From NCBI GenBank assembly GCA_951799405.1, contig OX637332.1:3105001-3169000 (forward strand): a stretch of DNA of 64,000 bases, read 5' to 3'. Position numbers and translations under genes: made by a program. The notes beneath the pieces were generated by a model, which did no database searches, was not told where the DNA came from, and saw only the letters and a list, made by a program, of their open reading frames with translations. Shown here in pieces: positions 29,515 to 39,066 of the stretch (position 1 is its first letter; every line of letters begins with the position of its first letter). This stretch comes from Agapetus fuscipes. Taxonomy: Eukaryota > Arthropoda > Insecta > Trichoptera > Glossosomatidae.

Positions 29515-29600
29515 CCGTTGATTTGTTATTTTCTAGCCGACGTTTCGGATCGGTATCACGATCTCTGATCAGGGCGGTCCTTCTGTGTGTAGGAAAAAAT
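29515..29600 (-). repeat. PLE-like motif
   Basis: Minus strand: CCCTGATCAGAGATCG, loop, CGATCCGAAACGTCGGC. GATCG and CGATC pair between the CTGAT and GAAAC words, the same layout as other PLE-like ends here. Only the motif and about 40 bp around it are recognisable. Confidence 0.4.
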
Positions 29601-30020
29601 CTAGATTGCCTCTTTTGATTCTACGCGTTTAAAATATTAAGATTTTGTAAATAAACACTTAAAACACTTTAAAACTCCATTAATACTGGTCTTAAAAGAT
29701 TTTGACAACTACCTTTCAAATTTGTTTTGTCCAAAATGTGACAGCAAAAAAATATCGATTGTGCACGAATAATGATTTTTAAAGTATTGAATTACTTCGT
29801 AATACTCGTATGTTTATACTCTTAAGAATATTTAAAAAAAAATGCTAAGGTTTTTATTAAAAACTGTGTAAAAAAACCTTTTTTAGTTCTAAACAACCAT
29901 TTATTACACGTTTATGATGTTTGACAAAGACAAAGTGTGCAACTTTTTCGATTGCATTGACTTTGTTTTTGAAAATACGTAGGTAAAGTACCAGCTTAAA
30001 TTTTGACACTTTTGACACAT
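29601..30020. other. AT-rich stretch without recognised feature
   Basis: Nothing recognised. Confidence 0.4.
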
Positions 30021-30117
30021 GTCTAAATCTAAATCTAAATCTAAGCTGCAAAGATATGTATAATTGGAGATTCATATTAAATGCATTCCCACAAGCAGAC
30101 ATGCATAATTTAGCCAT
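30021..30117 (-). repeat. LN1 type b 3' fragment
   Basis: A four-unit (ATCTAA)-type tail, then AAGCTGCAAAGATATGTATA to ATGCATAATTTAGCCATG. The rest is missing. Confidence 0.8.
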
Positions 30118-30259
30118 GTCAAAGCTAAAATAAAACTTCAGCGGTGCTAATCACAAAAATTCAACCCATGGATGATCCAAGGATCGTCGATTTATTTGTG
30201 TGGAAAAGTATTTAGGAAGATTTGGGATGTTTATTTTCTTTTGAGATTTGGAAGTGCCG

Positions 30260-30488
30260 CAGTGGCGAAGGGTGCCATACAACTCGATTCCCATCGGCTT
30301 CCCTTTTAAAATGAGGCAACAAAGTAGTTAAAAAATAAAGGCACAAAGTGAAAAAATACATTTAAAGCCAAAGAAACAATACGTATTTTTTCCCCATAGA
30401 AACCATGAAGTCTACTTTATTATCATTTTTGCCTCATATTAAAAGGGAAACCTATGGGAATCGAGTTGTGTGGCACCCTTCGCCACTG
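30260..30488. mobile_element. MITE-beta, complete copy with 60-bp inverted ends
   Basis: Ends CAGTGGCGAAGGGTGCCATA and its inverse, with about 60-bp terminal inverted repeats differing at only a few sites, and a 229-bp total. The CAGTGGCG terminus resembles hAT-superfamily ends, but I see no 8-bp duplication. A second, interrupted copy lies at 55080-55918. Confidence 0.75.
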
Positions 30489-30496
30489 AATTTATT

Positions 30497-30868
30497 TATT
30501 TGGTGCAGTATGCATAAGGGTGAACTTATACACGTCTGCTTGTGGCCTTTGTGCGTATGCATTATAAACTAATCTTAAATGTTAATATATCGATACCCTA
30601 AAGTTAAACTGAATAATAGACATATGAAGGTAACGTGGGCTTCTAAGATAAATGCACTTGTTAATATTAGAGAAAACACAAAAAAAGTGTGAAAATCCTG
30701 TAATCTTTTTATGATCATTACTTTTAAAATTAGTTCATTTACTATGATAAGTTATAGCCAATGATTTTTCAAAGTCTGCAATGTCTGAGATAAGTGAATC
30801 AGCACTTGTTTAGTTTTTCTTTCAAGGTGGCGATATCTGCGCAACTTTGATTATAAACTATTACAGAT
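30497..30868 (+). repeat. LN1 copy carrying MITE-gamma
   Basis: LN1 sequence at 30497-30590 (GCATAAGGGTGAACTTATAC onward) and 30833-30868 (ATATCTGCGCAACTTTGATTA), with MITE-gamma between. Structure and junctions match those at 1-371. Confidence 0.65.
30591..30832. mobile_element. MITE-gamma, second copy
   Basis: Starts CGATACCCTAAAG, ends CTTTCAAGGTGGCG. The same internal AAGTGAATCAGCACTT and AAACTGAATAA words as copy 1. ATAT flanks both sides. Confidence 0.6.
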
Positions 30869-30884
30869 TATTTTTTTTAGTTAT

Positions 30885-31012
30885 TAAAACTCTGTTTTAT
30901 TTTCACTCTTTATATATTTATTAATTTTTGGACACAAACGTTTTCGATTACACAGTAATCATCATCATGTCGACCTGATAAAAAAAATATGAATTTTCAC
31001 AGTATTAATGAA
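30885..31012. repeat. PLE-like terminal segment
   Basis: On the minus strand: ATGATGATGATTAC, TGT, GTAATCGAAAACG, where GATTAC pairs with GTAATC, followed by an ATAAATATATAAAG tract and AAAATAAAACAGAG. The plus-strand right side ends ATGAATTTTCACAGTATTAA. It directly precedes the LN2 fragment. Confidence 0.5.
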
Positions 31013-31420
31013 GTATGACAGGAAAAACACTGAAAGATAGAGTGAGAAACGAATGGGTTCTGAATGAATGCGGAGTAAAAGAAAGCGTGAAAGTGAAAGT
31101 TCAAAGAAGTGTGATGCGATGGTTTGGACATATTGAAAGGATGAATGAAGACCGACTGACAAAAAGAGTGTATAAAGGGAATGTAATAGGTAAGCGTGGA
31201 AGGGGAAGACCTAGAAAAGAATGGATTGATCAGATAAGTGAGATTGCGAATGAATGGAATTGACAGAGTGGAAACAAGAGAAGAGCATGCATGAAAAGAG
31301 TGATGAAATTAGATGAGATGAAAGAAGTATGCAGGGACAGAGTCAAGTGGAGGCACTTATGTGGAGGTACTGGCCACCTCTAGAGGAATGGCGGCAGGAT
31401 ACAAGACAAGACAAGACAAT
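31013..31420 (+). pseudogene. LN2 LINE, C-terminal coding end
   Basis: The open part (31015-31263) encodes MTGKTLKDRVRNEWVL, then VMRWFGHIERMNEDRLTKRV, GKRGRGRPRKEWIDQI and ANEWN. An in-frame TGA at 31261 interrupts it, after which the same frame continues as QSGNKRRACMKRVMKLDEM..., then a CGGTGHL end and TAG near 31383. The WFGH...RGRGRP region follows the RT in several LINE groups (RTE-like). The tail is (ACAAG)n at 31400-31420. Related to LN1 but with a different 3' end. Confidence 0.8.
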
Positions 31421-31925
31421 GCACCAACCATCCAAAATATTACAGATTAAATAATATAACAGGCATAATTTTTCCACGAAGAAATAACGAGCTTCTAAAT
31501 CATTCATCCTCATTGATATTTTCGATTTTACAACTGCAAAATTTCAACTTGAATAAATAACGTTTTGTAGTACATTTTAAAGTAGATAAGTGTAGGGTTA
31601 CAATCTGTTTATTTATTGTTTTTCACGTTCTGTATTGATTTCACGTGAATTTATGTTATTTTCCATAAAACATCCATTGTTGAGTTTACGCAACCAGAAC
31701 GTAACATCTCTTCGCAAGTTGTAATTAAAAGTAAGCAAATTTACTTCGAATCGGATTTCCTTCAAATAAAAGAACAGCATGTATTTTTACGTGTCGTCCC
31801 AGTGCTCGTTTGGTTTATCTTTTTCTTCTCCAGTTTCAATCCTAGGATTGGCTTGCAGCAATTTCTTTAACTCTTCTCCTCCATTCTTCCCTGTCTTATG
31901 AGGCTCTTTTTAGGTCTGCATATGC
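31421..31925. other. Stretch without recognised feature
   Basis: Nothing recognised. Confidence 0.4.
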
Positions 31926-32062
31926 ATCATAAGCTGCAAAGATATGTATCATTTGAGATTCATATTAAATGTATTCCCACAAGCAGACACGCATAATTTC
32001 GCGCTCACACATGCTGTATGTGGACCTACAGTATAAAAACCTAATCTACAATGAACATAAGC
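31926..32062 (-). repeat. LN1 type b fragment, half of an inverted pair
   Basis: AAGCTGCAAAGATATGTATC to ATGAACATAAGCCCTCCAAC. It meets the next LN1 copy head to head. Confidence 0.8.
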
Positions 32063-32285
32063 CCTCCAACTCTGACCACCCATGCTGTAGAAAATGGTTC
32101 ACTTTGCCAGTGAAGCCCGTTTCAGGAAAGGTCGGCAAGAGTTGCAGGGTGTATGTTCATTTGAGATTTGGTTCACATGCGGCATGTGCAAGCGCGAACT
32201 TGTACGTGCATACTTGTGAGAACGAATATAATGTGAATCCTCAATGTTACGTATCTTTGTAACTTAAAATAGTAGATTAGGTTAA
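32063..32285 (+). repeat. LN1 type c copy, half of an inverted pair
   Basis: TCTGACCACCCATGCTGTAG to TTTGTAACTTAAAATAGTAG. The start is truncated exactly at the junction with the minus-strand partner. Confidence 0.8.
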
Positions 32286-32289
32286 AAGT

Positions 32290-32400
32290 ATTCATGAGAC
32301 ACATTGGTTCAGTACACATACACACATTTCTCATGTGAAATTACCTCTGTTGGAGATAAGACAAACAAGCACTGTGTGTGACGGTGTACGTAATAATTAT
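32290..32400 (-). repeat. DF1 fragment
   Basis: ACACATTGGTTCAGTACACA to GGAGATAAGACAAACAAGCA, the 5' part of DF1 as seen at 39760-39860. Confidence 0.55.
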
Positions 32401-32805
32401 GCCCTCTGGTTAAAGAGATAAATAACGAAAAAAAAACTAAGTTATGCTTCTTTAATTATTTCTTCGATTTTATTTTCGCATGGTAAATAATTTTCAATGC
32501 CTTCAGGCTTCATAATCAATTAAAGTTAAAACCAAGTTTATAGACCCCTATCTCAGAAGTTTATTGGTTGTTTAGCGAAATATATATATTCATTAGATTT
32601 GGTACAGATTATCTTATCGGTTGACCTACACCTTAGAGGAACGAAGTGAATGGGTAACTAATCGAATATTGTGACGAATAAGTTATCTGAAGTAATTATT
32701 TAATAGTTTAAACATAGAGTATTTTAATATGTAAAGAGCTGCACTAATGTAAAATTTGTCTTTGGAGTTATAGCTTACCCCATCGTGGGCAAACCTATAA
32801 ACATA
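32401..32805. other. Stretch without recognised feature
   Basis: Nothing recognised. Confidence 0.4.
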
Positions 32806-33020
32806 ACATGCCCTTAGTGCTTATTTGTTGTATCTCCAACATTTTATTTTATTTTAATATTTGTATGTGTCCTCTACCAATGTATCTTGAACATATTGGA
32901 AATTAATTTTGAAAATAATAAAAATATCTCACACATTATCGTGTTTTACGTTTTTTCTTAGCTCACATTTTGTAGTATGTGATTCTAAAGACAATCTCAT
33001 TTAAAAGTCATCTTTCAATC
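32806..33020 (+). repeat. DF1 copy
   Basis: GCCCTTAGTGCTTATTTGTTG, ATCTCCAAC, TGTGTCCTCTACCAATGTAT, and TCGTGTTTTACGTTTTTTC as in the 63.7-kb copy. Confidence 0.6.
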
Positions 33021-33139
33021 AAATTATAAGATAAGCCAATCAAGCAATGGGGGACGATATGTCGTCCTTTTTCAAGGCAAATCATCAACAGAGAGGTATC
33101 CACTTTTTGATAGATTCTTTCTACACATAATGATTTTCT

Positions 33140-33246
33140 GGTCCGTGGTCTAGAGGTTTAGACTCCTGATTGTAAGGTTGTGGTTTAGATCCCCGGAAGA
33201 GTACATGAAAAAAACCTTTTTCAAATATGATCTACCTTTGCCGGTC
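33140..33246 (+). repeat. SINE-B, 5' part
   Basis: The head CTGGTCCGTGGTCTAGAGG, a B box degraded to GGTTTAGATCC, and the GGAAGAGTAC body. Interrupted at CTTTGCC by SINE-A. Confidence 0.75.
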
Positions 33247-33597
33247 GTCCGGTCGATAGCTCAGTTGGTAGAGTGCTCGCATTCTGCCCCGTGAGCTCGG
33301 GTTCGAATCCCACCGAGGAGGGTGTCAGAAATGATTTCCTATTTCGGTGTTTATTTCAAACCCCATAATAAAAATACCGGCAAGGTTTACTCAGCCTTCA
33401 CAAGAAATGAGTACCAGCCCCCTCGGGAGCTGGGAAACCCTCACTTCAATTGAAGTGGTTGGCGTAAGGCCGGCCCCCTTACCTGTAAAAATAAATAGGT
33501 TCAACTCGCCACATGCGACCCCTTCGGGGATAACGCGGCAAGAAGTTACACTATATGTGTAGCTTAGTTGCGTTAGTTGCGTTGCGTTGCGTTGCGT
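33247..33597 (+). repeat. SINE-A copy inserted in SINE-B
   Basis: Well-preserved SINE-A. The A box is TAGCTCAGTTGGTAGAGTGC (33257-33276) and the B box GGTTCGAATCC (33300-33310). The body is complete and the 3' end TGTGTAGCTTAGTTGCG is followed by a GTTGC-repeat tail. TTTGCC flanks both ends as a target duplication. The intact internal promoter makes this the best candidate for a transcribable SINE-A copy here. Confidence 0.85.
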
Positions 33598-33725
33598 TTG
33601 CCAAGGACCGGTCACCATAGGTCCATCCAGCCTTACAACAACTAGAATATCTTGAAGTAATGGCGCTTTCAACAGCGACGACACAGCTTAGCTCTTGAGG
33701 TGTAATGATACAAAAAAAAATATGC
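33598..33725 (+). repeat. SINE-B, 3' part
   Basis: AAGGACCGGTCACCATAGG to CTCTTGAGGTGTAATGATAC. It completes the SINE-B that starts at 33140. Confidence 0.75.
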
Positions 33726-33779
33726 TCCATTAGAGATGTATGCATATGTTATGTAAAATACCACCAAGGTTGTAATAGA

Positions 33780-33875
33780 AATAAGAACCAGCCTCCTCAG
33801 CATCTAGGAAAACCATACTTCAAATGAAAAAAAATGCGTAAGGCCGCCCCTTACCTGTGTAAAAATATATTATAC
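33780..33875 (+). repeat. SINE-A middle fragment
   Basis: GAACCAGCCTCCTCAGCATC, a degraded AAACCATACTTCAAATG part and CGTAAGGCCGCCCCTTACC. Confidence 0.6.
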
Positions 33876-33975
33876 ACCCCATATACTAGCTTTTGGACAA
33901 GACATCGTAGTATATCTGCGCAGATAATTGCCTTTTTTTCTATCTCAGGATCCTTGTATCTTTAAATTCATAATG

Positions 33976-34046
33976 GTTAATTGAAAAAAAAAAAAAAAAA
34001 AATACATAAGCATTGAAATTATCTGCTTGTTGAGATATCTTAACAA
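33976..34046. repeat. Left copy of long target-site duplication
   Basis: GTTAATTGAAA..., a long A run, then AAGCATTGAAATTATCTG and TTGTTGAGATATCTTAACAA. It matches 35533-35590 except for an expanded A run and a few substitutions. Confidence 0.75.
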
Positions 34047-34590
34047 ATCTAAATAAAAATCTAAATCTAAGTTACAAAGATATGTATGTATCATTTGAGA
34101 TTCATATGAAATGCATTTCCACAAGCAGACACGCATAATTTCGCGCTCACACATGCCATGCCGCATGTGGACCTACAATATAAAAACTTAATCTCAAATG
34201 AACATAAGCCCTGCAACTCTTGCCGAAATTACTTGAAACAGGGGTAACATTGGCAAAGTGAACCATTTTTTACAGTTTGGGTGGTCAGCCTCATACTAAC
34301 CTATAAGTCAAGAAATACAAGCAATTAATTAAATTTAGTTATAAAAACAAACAAACACTAAACAATCTACAAAACTTGGCCTTAGCCGCCTACATTACAG
34401 ATCAGCCGCCATTTTTTTTCGGTCCTTACATACTTCTTTCATTTCACCAAGAGTCATAACCTTTTTCATACAAGCTCTCCTTTTATTATGACTCTGGATA
34501 TCCCATTCATTCGCTATTTCGAAAATTTGGTCCATCCATGCCATTTCTCGGTCTTCCTTCACCACGACATCCTTCTATTCTTGCAACATA
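34047..34590 (-). mobile_element. LN1 type b LINE, 3' section
   Basis: Tail ATCTAAATAAAAATCTAAATC, the 3' UTR and the coding tail up to ARIEGCRGEGRP...WMDQIFEIANEWDIQ on the minus strand. It continues beyond the JK1 insertion at 35476-35532. A frame slip near 34545 breaks the reading frame. Confidence 0.8.
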
Positions 34591-35475
34591 TATATTTTTT
34601 TTTTTAAGGAATCCTGTGCGGGAGGCTCCCCAATTCTTGAGAGTCTTGGGGGTCTATGTCACCCTGGAAGGGTGCCGCAGAGGTGTTGCTTGAGTTCTTG
34701 GTTCTGTCGTGAGGCGCTGCAAGGAAGTGGTGATTGATGTTGGTTTTGAATAAAACCGGATTAAATTGGGAAAGGAACACAGATACTGGTAGACCATTCC
34801 ATAAGCGGGCAGTTTGGCAAAGGAATGAGTCATGAAAACGCCAAGTTCTCATAGTTTTGAGATCGACTGCAAAGGGATGAATGAGAGTCGTACTACGAGT
34901 TTCCCTTTCTGAAATGCGAGGGGGAGGGATTAATGAATGGAGCTCATTAGAACAAGCTCTGTGGTAATATAGATAAAAAAGACTGAGCATTCCAACCTTT
35001 CTCCTGTGCTGGAGCGGCTGCAGATCGGATGTCAGAGAAGGATCATTGATCAACCTCACTGCCCTCCTTTGCACAGAATCAAGTTGGTCACTCAACTTCT
35101 TGGACATACCACACCAGAGATGGCTGCCATATTCGATAATGGGGCGGATTTGGGATTTATACAGAGTCAATAATTGGGCTGAAGTAAAAAACCTACGAGC
35201 TCTGTATAATATGCCGAGTCGTCGGAAAGCGGAACTTGTGCGAGACTCAATAGCATCATGGTATTTTAACTCTGATGACAGAGAAACACCAAGAAGATTT
35301 AAGTGTTCATGGTTAGAGAGGGAGACATTGTCGAAAGTTGGGAGATAGTTGTTTGGAATCCTCTTTAAGGATATCAGACATGCTTGAGTCTTTTTGATGT
35401 TGAACTCTACAAGGTTGTCAGTGCCCCAACGGCTGACAGCCCTGAGATCTGTATTCAATCTGTATGAAATCTGAT
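34591..35475 (-). mobile_element. JK1 LINE, 5'-truncated, inserted in LN1
   Basis: The element lies between the LN1 words GAAGTATAT and ATATGTTGCAAG (minus strand), with TATAT as probable target duplication and an A-rich tail at 34591-34602. It carries only the C-terminal reverse-transcriptase region. Confidence 0.8.
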
Positions 35476-35515
35476 ATACTTCCTTCGTCAATATTTCATC
35501 AATCATTCTCTCCAT
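34604..35515 (-). pseudogene. Fused frame: LN1 remnant plus JK1 RT C-terminus
   Basis: A 303-residue open frame on the minus strand. Residues 1-15 or so (MERMIDEILTKEVYQ) continue the LN1 motif RWFGHMERM and belong to the host LINE. The rest is a Jockey/I-like RT C-terminus: LNTDLRAVSRWGTDNLVEFN, LLGVSL, FTSAQLLTLYKSQIRPIIEY, GSHLW, VQRRAVRLI, LFYLYYHRACSNELHSL and ARLWNGLPVSVF. The catalytic RT motifs are absent because of 5' truncation, so it cannot be an active enzyme. The frame is open by chance of insertion phase. Confidence 0.8.
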
Positions 35516-35532
35516 ATGCCCAAACCATCTTA
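35476..35532 (-). mobile_element. LN1 LINE, 5' section
   Basis: Minus strand: TAAGATGGTTTGGGCATATG then GAGAGAATGATTGATG, encoding RWFGHMERMIDE. The element is 5'-truncated at 35532, where the right target duplication starts. Confidence 0.75.
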
Positions 35533-35590
35533 GTTAATTGAAAAAATAGACAAGCATTGAAATTATCTGTTTGTTGAGATATCTTAACAA
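35533..35590. repeat. Right copy of long target-site duplication
   Basis: GTTAATTGAAAAAATAGACA to ATATCTTAACAA, 58 bp, matching 33976-34046. Confidence 0.75.
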
Positions 35591-35924
35591 TTTAGAATAT
35601 TCCACACGCCAGATAACGGAACCAGCTACCTTCTCGGCATCTGTCCAAGATGTTAATCACCAGACTAGCGAGTTATTTTTCACCATTTTCACATTCGGAT
35701 TGTTATCTCGTGCGTTCCGCTACACGCTTCGTGAATTCTCTAAGATTGAAATTAATATACTTAAGTCGCATTATCCTAAGGAATTCTACTAATGAAAATT
35801 GTCTCACGAGCTCTATTGTTTTAGTTTTGAGACGTGTAACTGTTAAGTGCCTACAATTAAATAAATACATGGGGATTTCCAATCCATAAACGCTATTCCG
35901 TCAAACTCCTTAAAAATAATATTA
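35591..35924. other. Stretch without recognised feature
   Basis: Nothing recognised. Overlapping short frames have no family features. Confidence 0.4.
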
Positions 35925-36216
35925 GGAATGTGATTTATTTGGTGAGCGCTGTTTTTGTGTGTATCACACCTCAAGAGCCCTCTGCGAGCTTGGTCATCGC
36001 GGTAGATAAACGCAAATTCTCAAGCAAGACCTAGTTGTTGTAAGGTTGGATGGACCTTTCAGTGACCGGTCTTTGGTAAAGGTTTATGAATTTTTCAACC
36101 CAGCGAAGAGCACATTTTCGAAATATAAATGGTATATTTTTGTGCTCCGCCGGGATTCGAATCCACAACCTTCCATTTACGAGTCCGAAGTGTTGCCACT
36201 GGACTACGGACTGGTC
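35925..36216 (-). repeat. SINE-B copy (standard type), complete
   Basis: Complete on the minus strand. The head GGACCAGTCCGTAGTCCAG has the A box, the B box is GGATTCGAATCC, then the GGAGCACAAAAATATACC body and the 3' end CAGCGCTCACCAAATAAATC with a short AT tail. The best-preserved standard SINE-B in the window. Confidence 0.85.
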
Positions 36217-36758
36217 CAAGAACGCTATGTCTTCACCTTAAGACCTTAAGATATTCGAGCAGTAAAAAATAAATATCACACATAAATTTTGAATGTAAGA
36301 AAATCATCTGTAGGGCAAAAGAGTGATGGTGAATGCCAGTTATATTATACACTACGGAGTGTTCATTCGCAACCGTTCCCGCCTACTACCAGTGGAGTTC
36401 GCGATATAAACTTTACCGTATCGTTTAGCAAAAAAAATCATACAAACTAAAACAGCGCTTGTATTGAGCGTTTAAATTATCATGTATTTACTATGTTTGA
36501 AATTTATACGTAGCGTTTCAAACTGGCGGTACTGCATAGAAATGAATGGACCGGTTGCGCAATACCGCAGCAGTACGCTTTCGAGATTTACTGATATTAT
36601 TTTTTTATTACTTTGTATGAACTCCAGTATGGAGCTCACTCCCAGTACGTGTTGTAAAATACGGATGTTAGGTGTCAAAATTGTGTTTTTAATTTCCGCT
36701 TGTCTATTCTAGGGTGACAGGATAGAACAGCTTAGTGACAAGACAACACGTGACATGA
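36217..36758. other. Stretch with a dispersed repeat trace
   Basis: CATACAAACTAAAACAGCGC near 36440 resembles CATACAAACTAAAGCAGCGC-like sequence near 63299, so a repeat probably covers part of this stretch. No gene recognised. Confidence 0.4.
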
Positions 36759-37285
36759 CGTCACACGACTTAAAATCACATCGACACAACGTCACACGAC
36801 TCAACATCACATCGACACAACGTCACACGACTTAACTTCACATCGACTCAACGTCACACGACTTAACTTCACAACGACACAACGTCACACGACTTAACTT
36901 CACATCGACTCAACGTCACACGACTTAACTTCACAACGACACAACGTCACATGACTTAACTTCACATCGACTCAACGTCACACGACTTAACTTCACATCG
37001 ACTCAACGTCACACGACTTAACTTCACATCGACTCAACGTCACACGACTTAACTTCACATCGACTCAACGTCACACGACTTAACTTCACATCGACTCAAC
37101 GTCACACGACTTAACTTCACATCGATTCAACGTCACACGACTTAACTTCACATCGACTCAACGTCACACGACTTAACTTCACATCGACTCAACGTCACAC
37201 GACTTAACTTCACATCGACTCAACGTCACACGACTTAACTTCACATCGACACAACGTCACACGACTTAACATCACATCGACACAA
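36759..37285. repeat. 31-bp satellite, 17 uninterrupted units
   Basis: Exactly 17 copies of a 31-bp unit (core CGTCACACGACTTAACTTC, then ACATCGACTCAA) without a single indel, 527 bp in total. The two outermost units at each side have GACACAA where central units have GACTCAA, so the core is more homogeneous than the edges. Flanking sequence (36735-36758 and 37437-37620) is rich in related ACATGACA/CATCACA words. Confidence 0.95.
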
Positions 37286-37309
37286 AATCTTGTGGTGTAG
37301 AACTTTTTC

Positions 37310-37436
37310 ATGAGCACTTCCTTATGATAAATGCACTTACTATGAGAAGTAACACCCAGTAAAATGTTTTATACACGAGTTCTCATATCAGTGAATCAGC
37401 ACTTATCCAGTTTTATTTGTAAGGTGGCGATAAGAC
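37310..37436. repeat. MITE-gamma fragment
   Basis: AGTGAATCAGCACTTATCC to GTAAGGTGGCGATA matches the right half of MITE-gamma. Left half absent. Confidence 0.5.
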
Positions 37437-37625
37437 AGTTCATCACATGACATTACATCACAGTGATAGTACATTACATGACAAAACATCATAATGACAC
37501 AACAACACAGAAAATAAGTCCATCACAATGACAAGGCAACATAAGGGCAAAACATAACATGACAAAAACTCACATACCTAAAACATGACATGCCATTAAC
37601 GGCACATGAAAAACATCACAAACAA
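37437..37625. repeat. Degenerate CATCACA/ACATGACA-rich tract
   Basis: Short words of the same flavour as the 31-bp satellite (GTTCATCACATGACATTAC and so on) recur irregularly. Possibly a decayed array edge. Confidence 0.4.
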
Positions 37626-37825
37626 CACTACCACCCATACTGTAAAAATGGTTCACTTTGCCAAAGTCCCCCCTTTTCCGGGGAGGGTCGGCAAGACTTG
37701 CAGGGCGTAGGTTAATTTGAGGTTTGGATTTTAAATTGAAAGTACACATGCAACATTTGTAAGCGCAAACTTACACGTACCTGTTTTTCGTCATGCATTT
37801 TAAATTTTACTTAAAAATAATCTTT
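37626..37825 (+). repeat. LN1 copy
   Basis: CTACCACCCATACTGTAAAA to CGTCATGCATTTTAAATTTT. It is 5'-truncated by a few bases and lacks a clear tail. Confidence 0.7.
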
Positions 37826-37839
37826 TTTATACAACACAG

Positions 37840-38185
37840 TTTTATTTTCACTTCTTTTTGTCTTAGTTATTTGCCCTCCGAGTGCTTGTTTGGCGTATGT
37901 GCCATTTGATTCAAAGATGACCTTTCACTGACATTGTCTTGAGAATCACACTCTACCCAATCTGTGCTAAGAAAAAAACATAAAACACGAGAATGTGACA
38001 GTTGTTTAAAATATTATTCAAATAAATTTCTAGTTTTCATAACACACATTGGCCCAGTACCTACACATATAAACATTGCTCATGTAAAATTACCTCTGCT
38101 GGACATAAAACAAACAAACACTAATAGGACGATTTGCCTAAGCGCTATCGGACTATATCCTTCCATCTTCAGAGGCTAACTCCTT
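37840..38185 (-). repeat. DF1 copy bordered by PLE-like motifs
   Basis: DF1 words GAGAATCACACTCTACCCAA, GTGCTAAGAAAAAAACATAA and ACACATTGGCCCAGTACC span about 37870-38115. The right part on the minus strand has CTCTGAAGATGGAAGG...TCCGATAGCGC, the PLE-like layout. The left edge has ACACAGTTTTATTTTCAC. DF1 may therefore be an internal part of a PLE-related repeat. Confidence 0.5.
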
Positions 38186-38521
38186 AGAAAATTAGAATTT
38201 TAAATGTTAATATATACCTGTATCCTTGCCACAATAGTCTAAGTGGTCCGCAACCGGTGTCGACTATACTCGTAGATTAAAGATATTGATATTTCAAGAA
38301 CAAATATTTATTTTTACTTTAAAATCAAACATTTCGGCACACCGCGTTTTAAGTTTAGTGTAAACAATTTGTTTCACAATCAGTGCTTACATATTCGACT
38401 ACTTAATCTGTCAAGGTTCTATGAATGCAATGTGTTTTTTTATTGATATTTGTTAAAAAAAAAAAACAGTTTTATGGAATTGTCAACTTCTCAGTCAAGA
38501 AGGAGTTATAGCTACGCATTC
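38186..38521. other. Stretch without recognised feature
   Basis: Nothing recognised. Confidence 0.4.
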
Positions 38522-39066
38522 CGACTGTAGTCTAGTGAAAGCGCTTCGGACACGTAAATGGAAGGTCGTGCGTTCGAGTCCCAGCGAAGCACAAACAATA
38601 TGTCATTTATATTTTAAAATGTGCTCTTCGCTGTGTTGAAAAATTCATGTACCTTTACTAAAGACCGGTCACCAAAAGTCCGTCCAGCCTTACAGCAACT
38701 GCGTCTTGCTTGAGAATTGGCGCTTTGTAGCGACGACCAAGCTCGTAATAAGTCCGGTCAATAGCTCAGTTGGTAGAATGCTTGCATTCCATGCCGAGAG
38801 CAAGGGTTCGATCCTCACCGAGGGTGTCAGAAATGTTTTCCCGTTTCGTTGTCTTTTTCAAATCCAAAATAAATACCGGCTAGGTGTATTCAGTTTTCAC
38901 AAGAAAACAGAACCAGTCCCCCGGGAGCTGGGAAACCCCCACTTCAACTGAAAGTGATTGGCGTGAGGCCGGCCCCCTTACCCGTAAACATAAATAGGCC
39001 CAAATCGTCACATACGACGATTAACGAAATTAAAGAAATAACACAATATGTGTAACTTAGTTGCGT
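38522..39066 (+). repeat. Composite SINE-B/SINE-A
   Basis: A SINE-B head (A box TAGTCTAGTG, B box GTTCGAGTCC) and body run to GACCAAGCTCGT at about 38746. Six bases later a SINE-A head starts (TCCGGTCAATAGCTCAG) and runs to TGTAACTTAGTTGCG. The SINE-B part carries the shorter GCTTTGTAGCGACG variant. The same junction is present at 51470 and 59525, so the two units behave as one element with two tRNA-like heads. Confidence 0.8.

Noticed and set aside
33257..33330. Functional tRNA gene at the SINE-A head
   Set aside because: A and B boxes are good, but the acceptor and anticodon arms do not pair properly and the sequence continues as a repeated SINE body.
36759..37285. CRISPR-like array
   Set aside because: The 31-bp units are contiguous with no unique spacers, and the surrounding sequence is eukaryotic.
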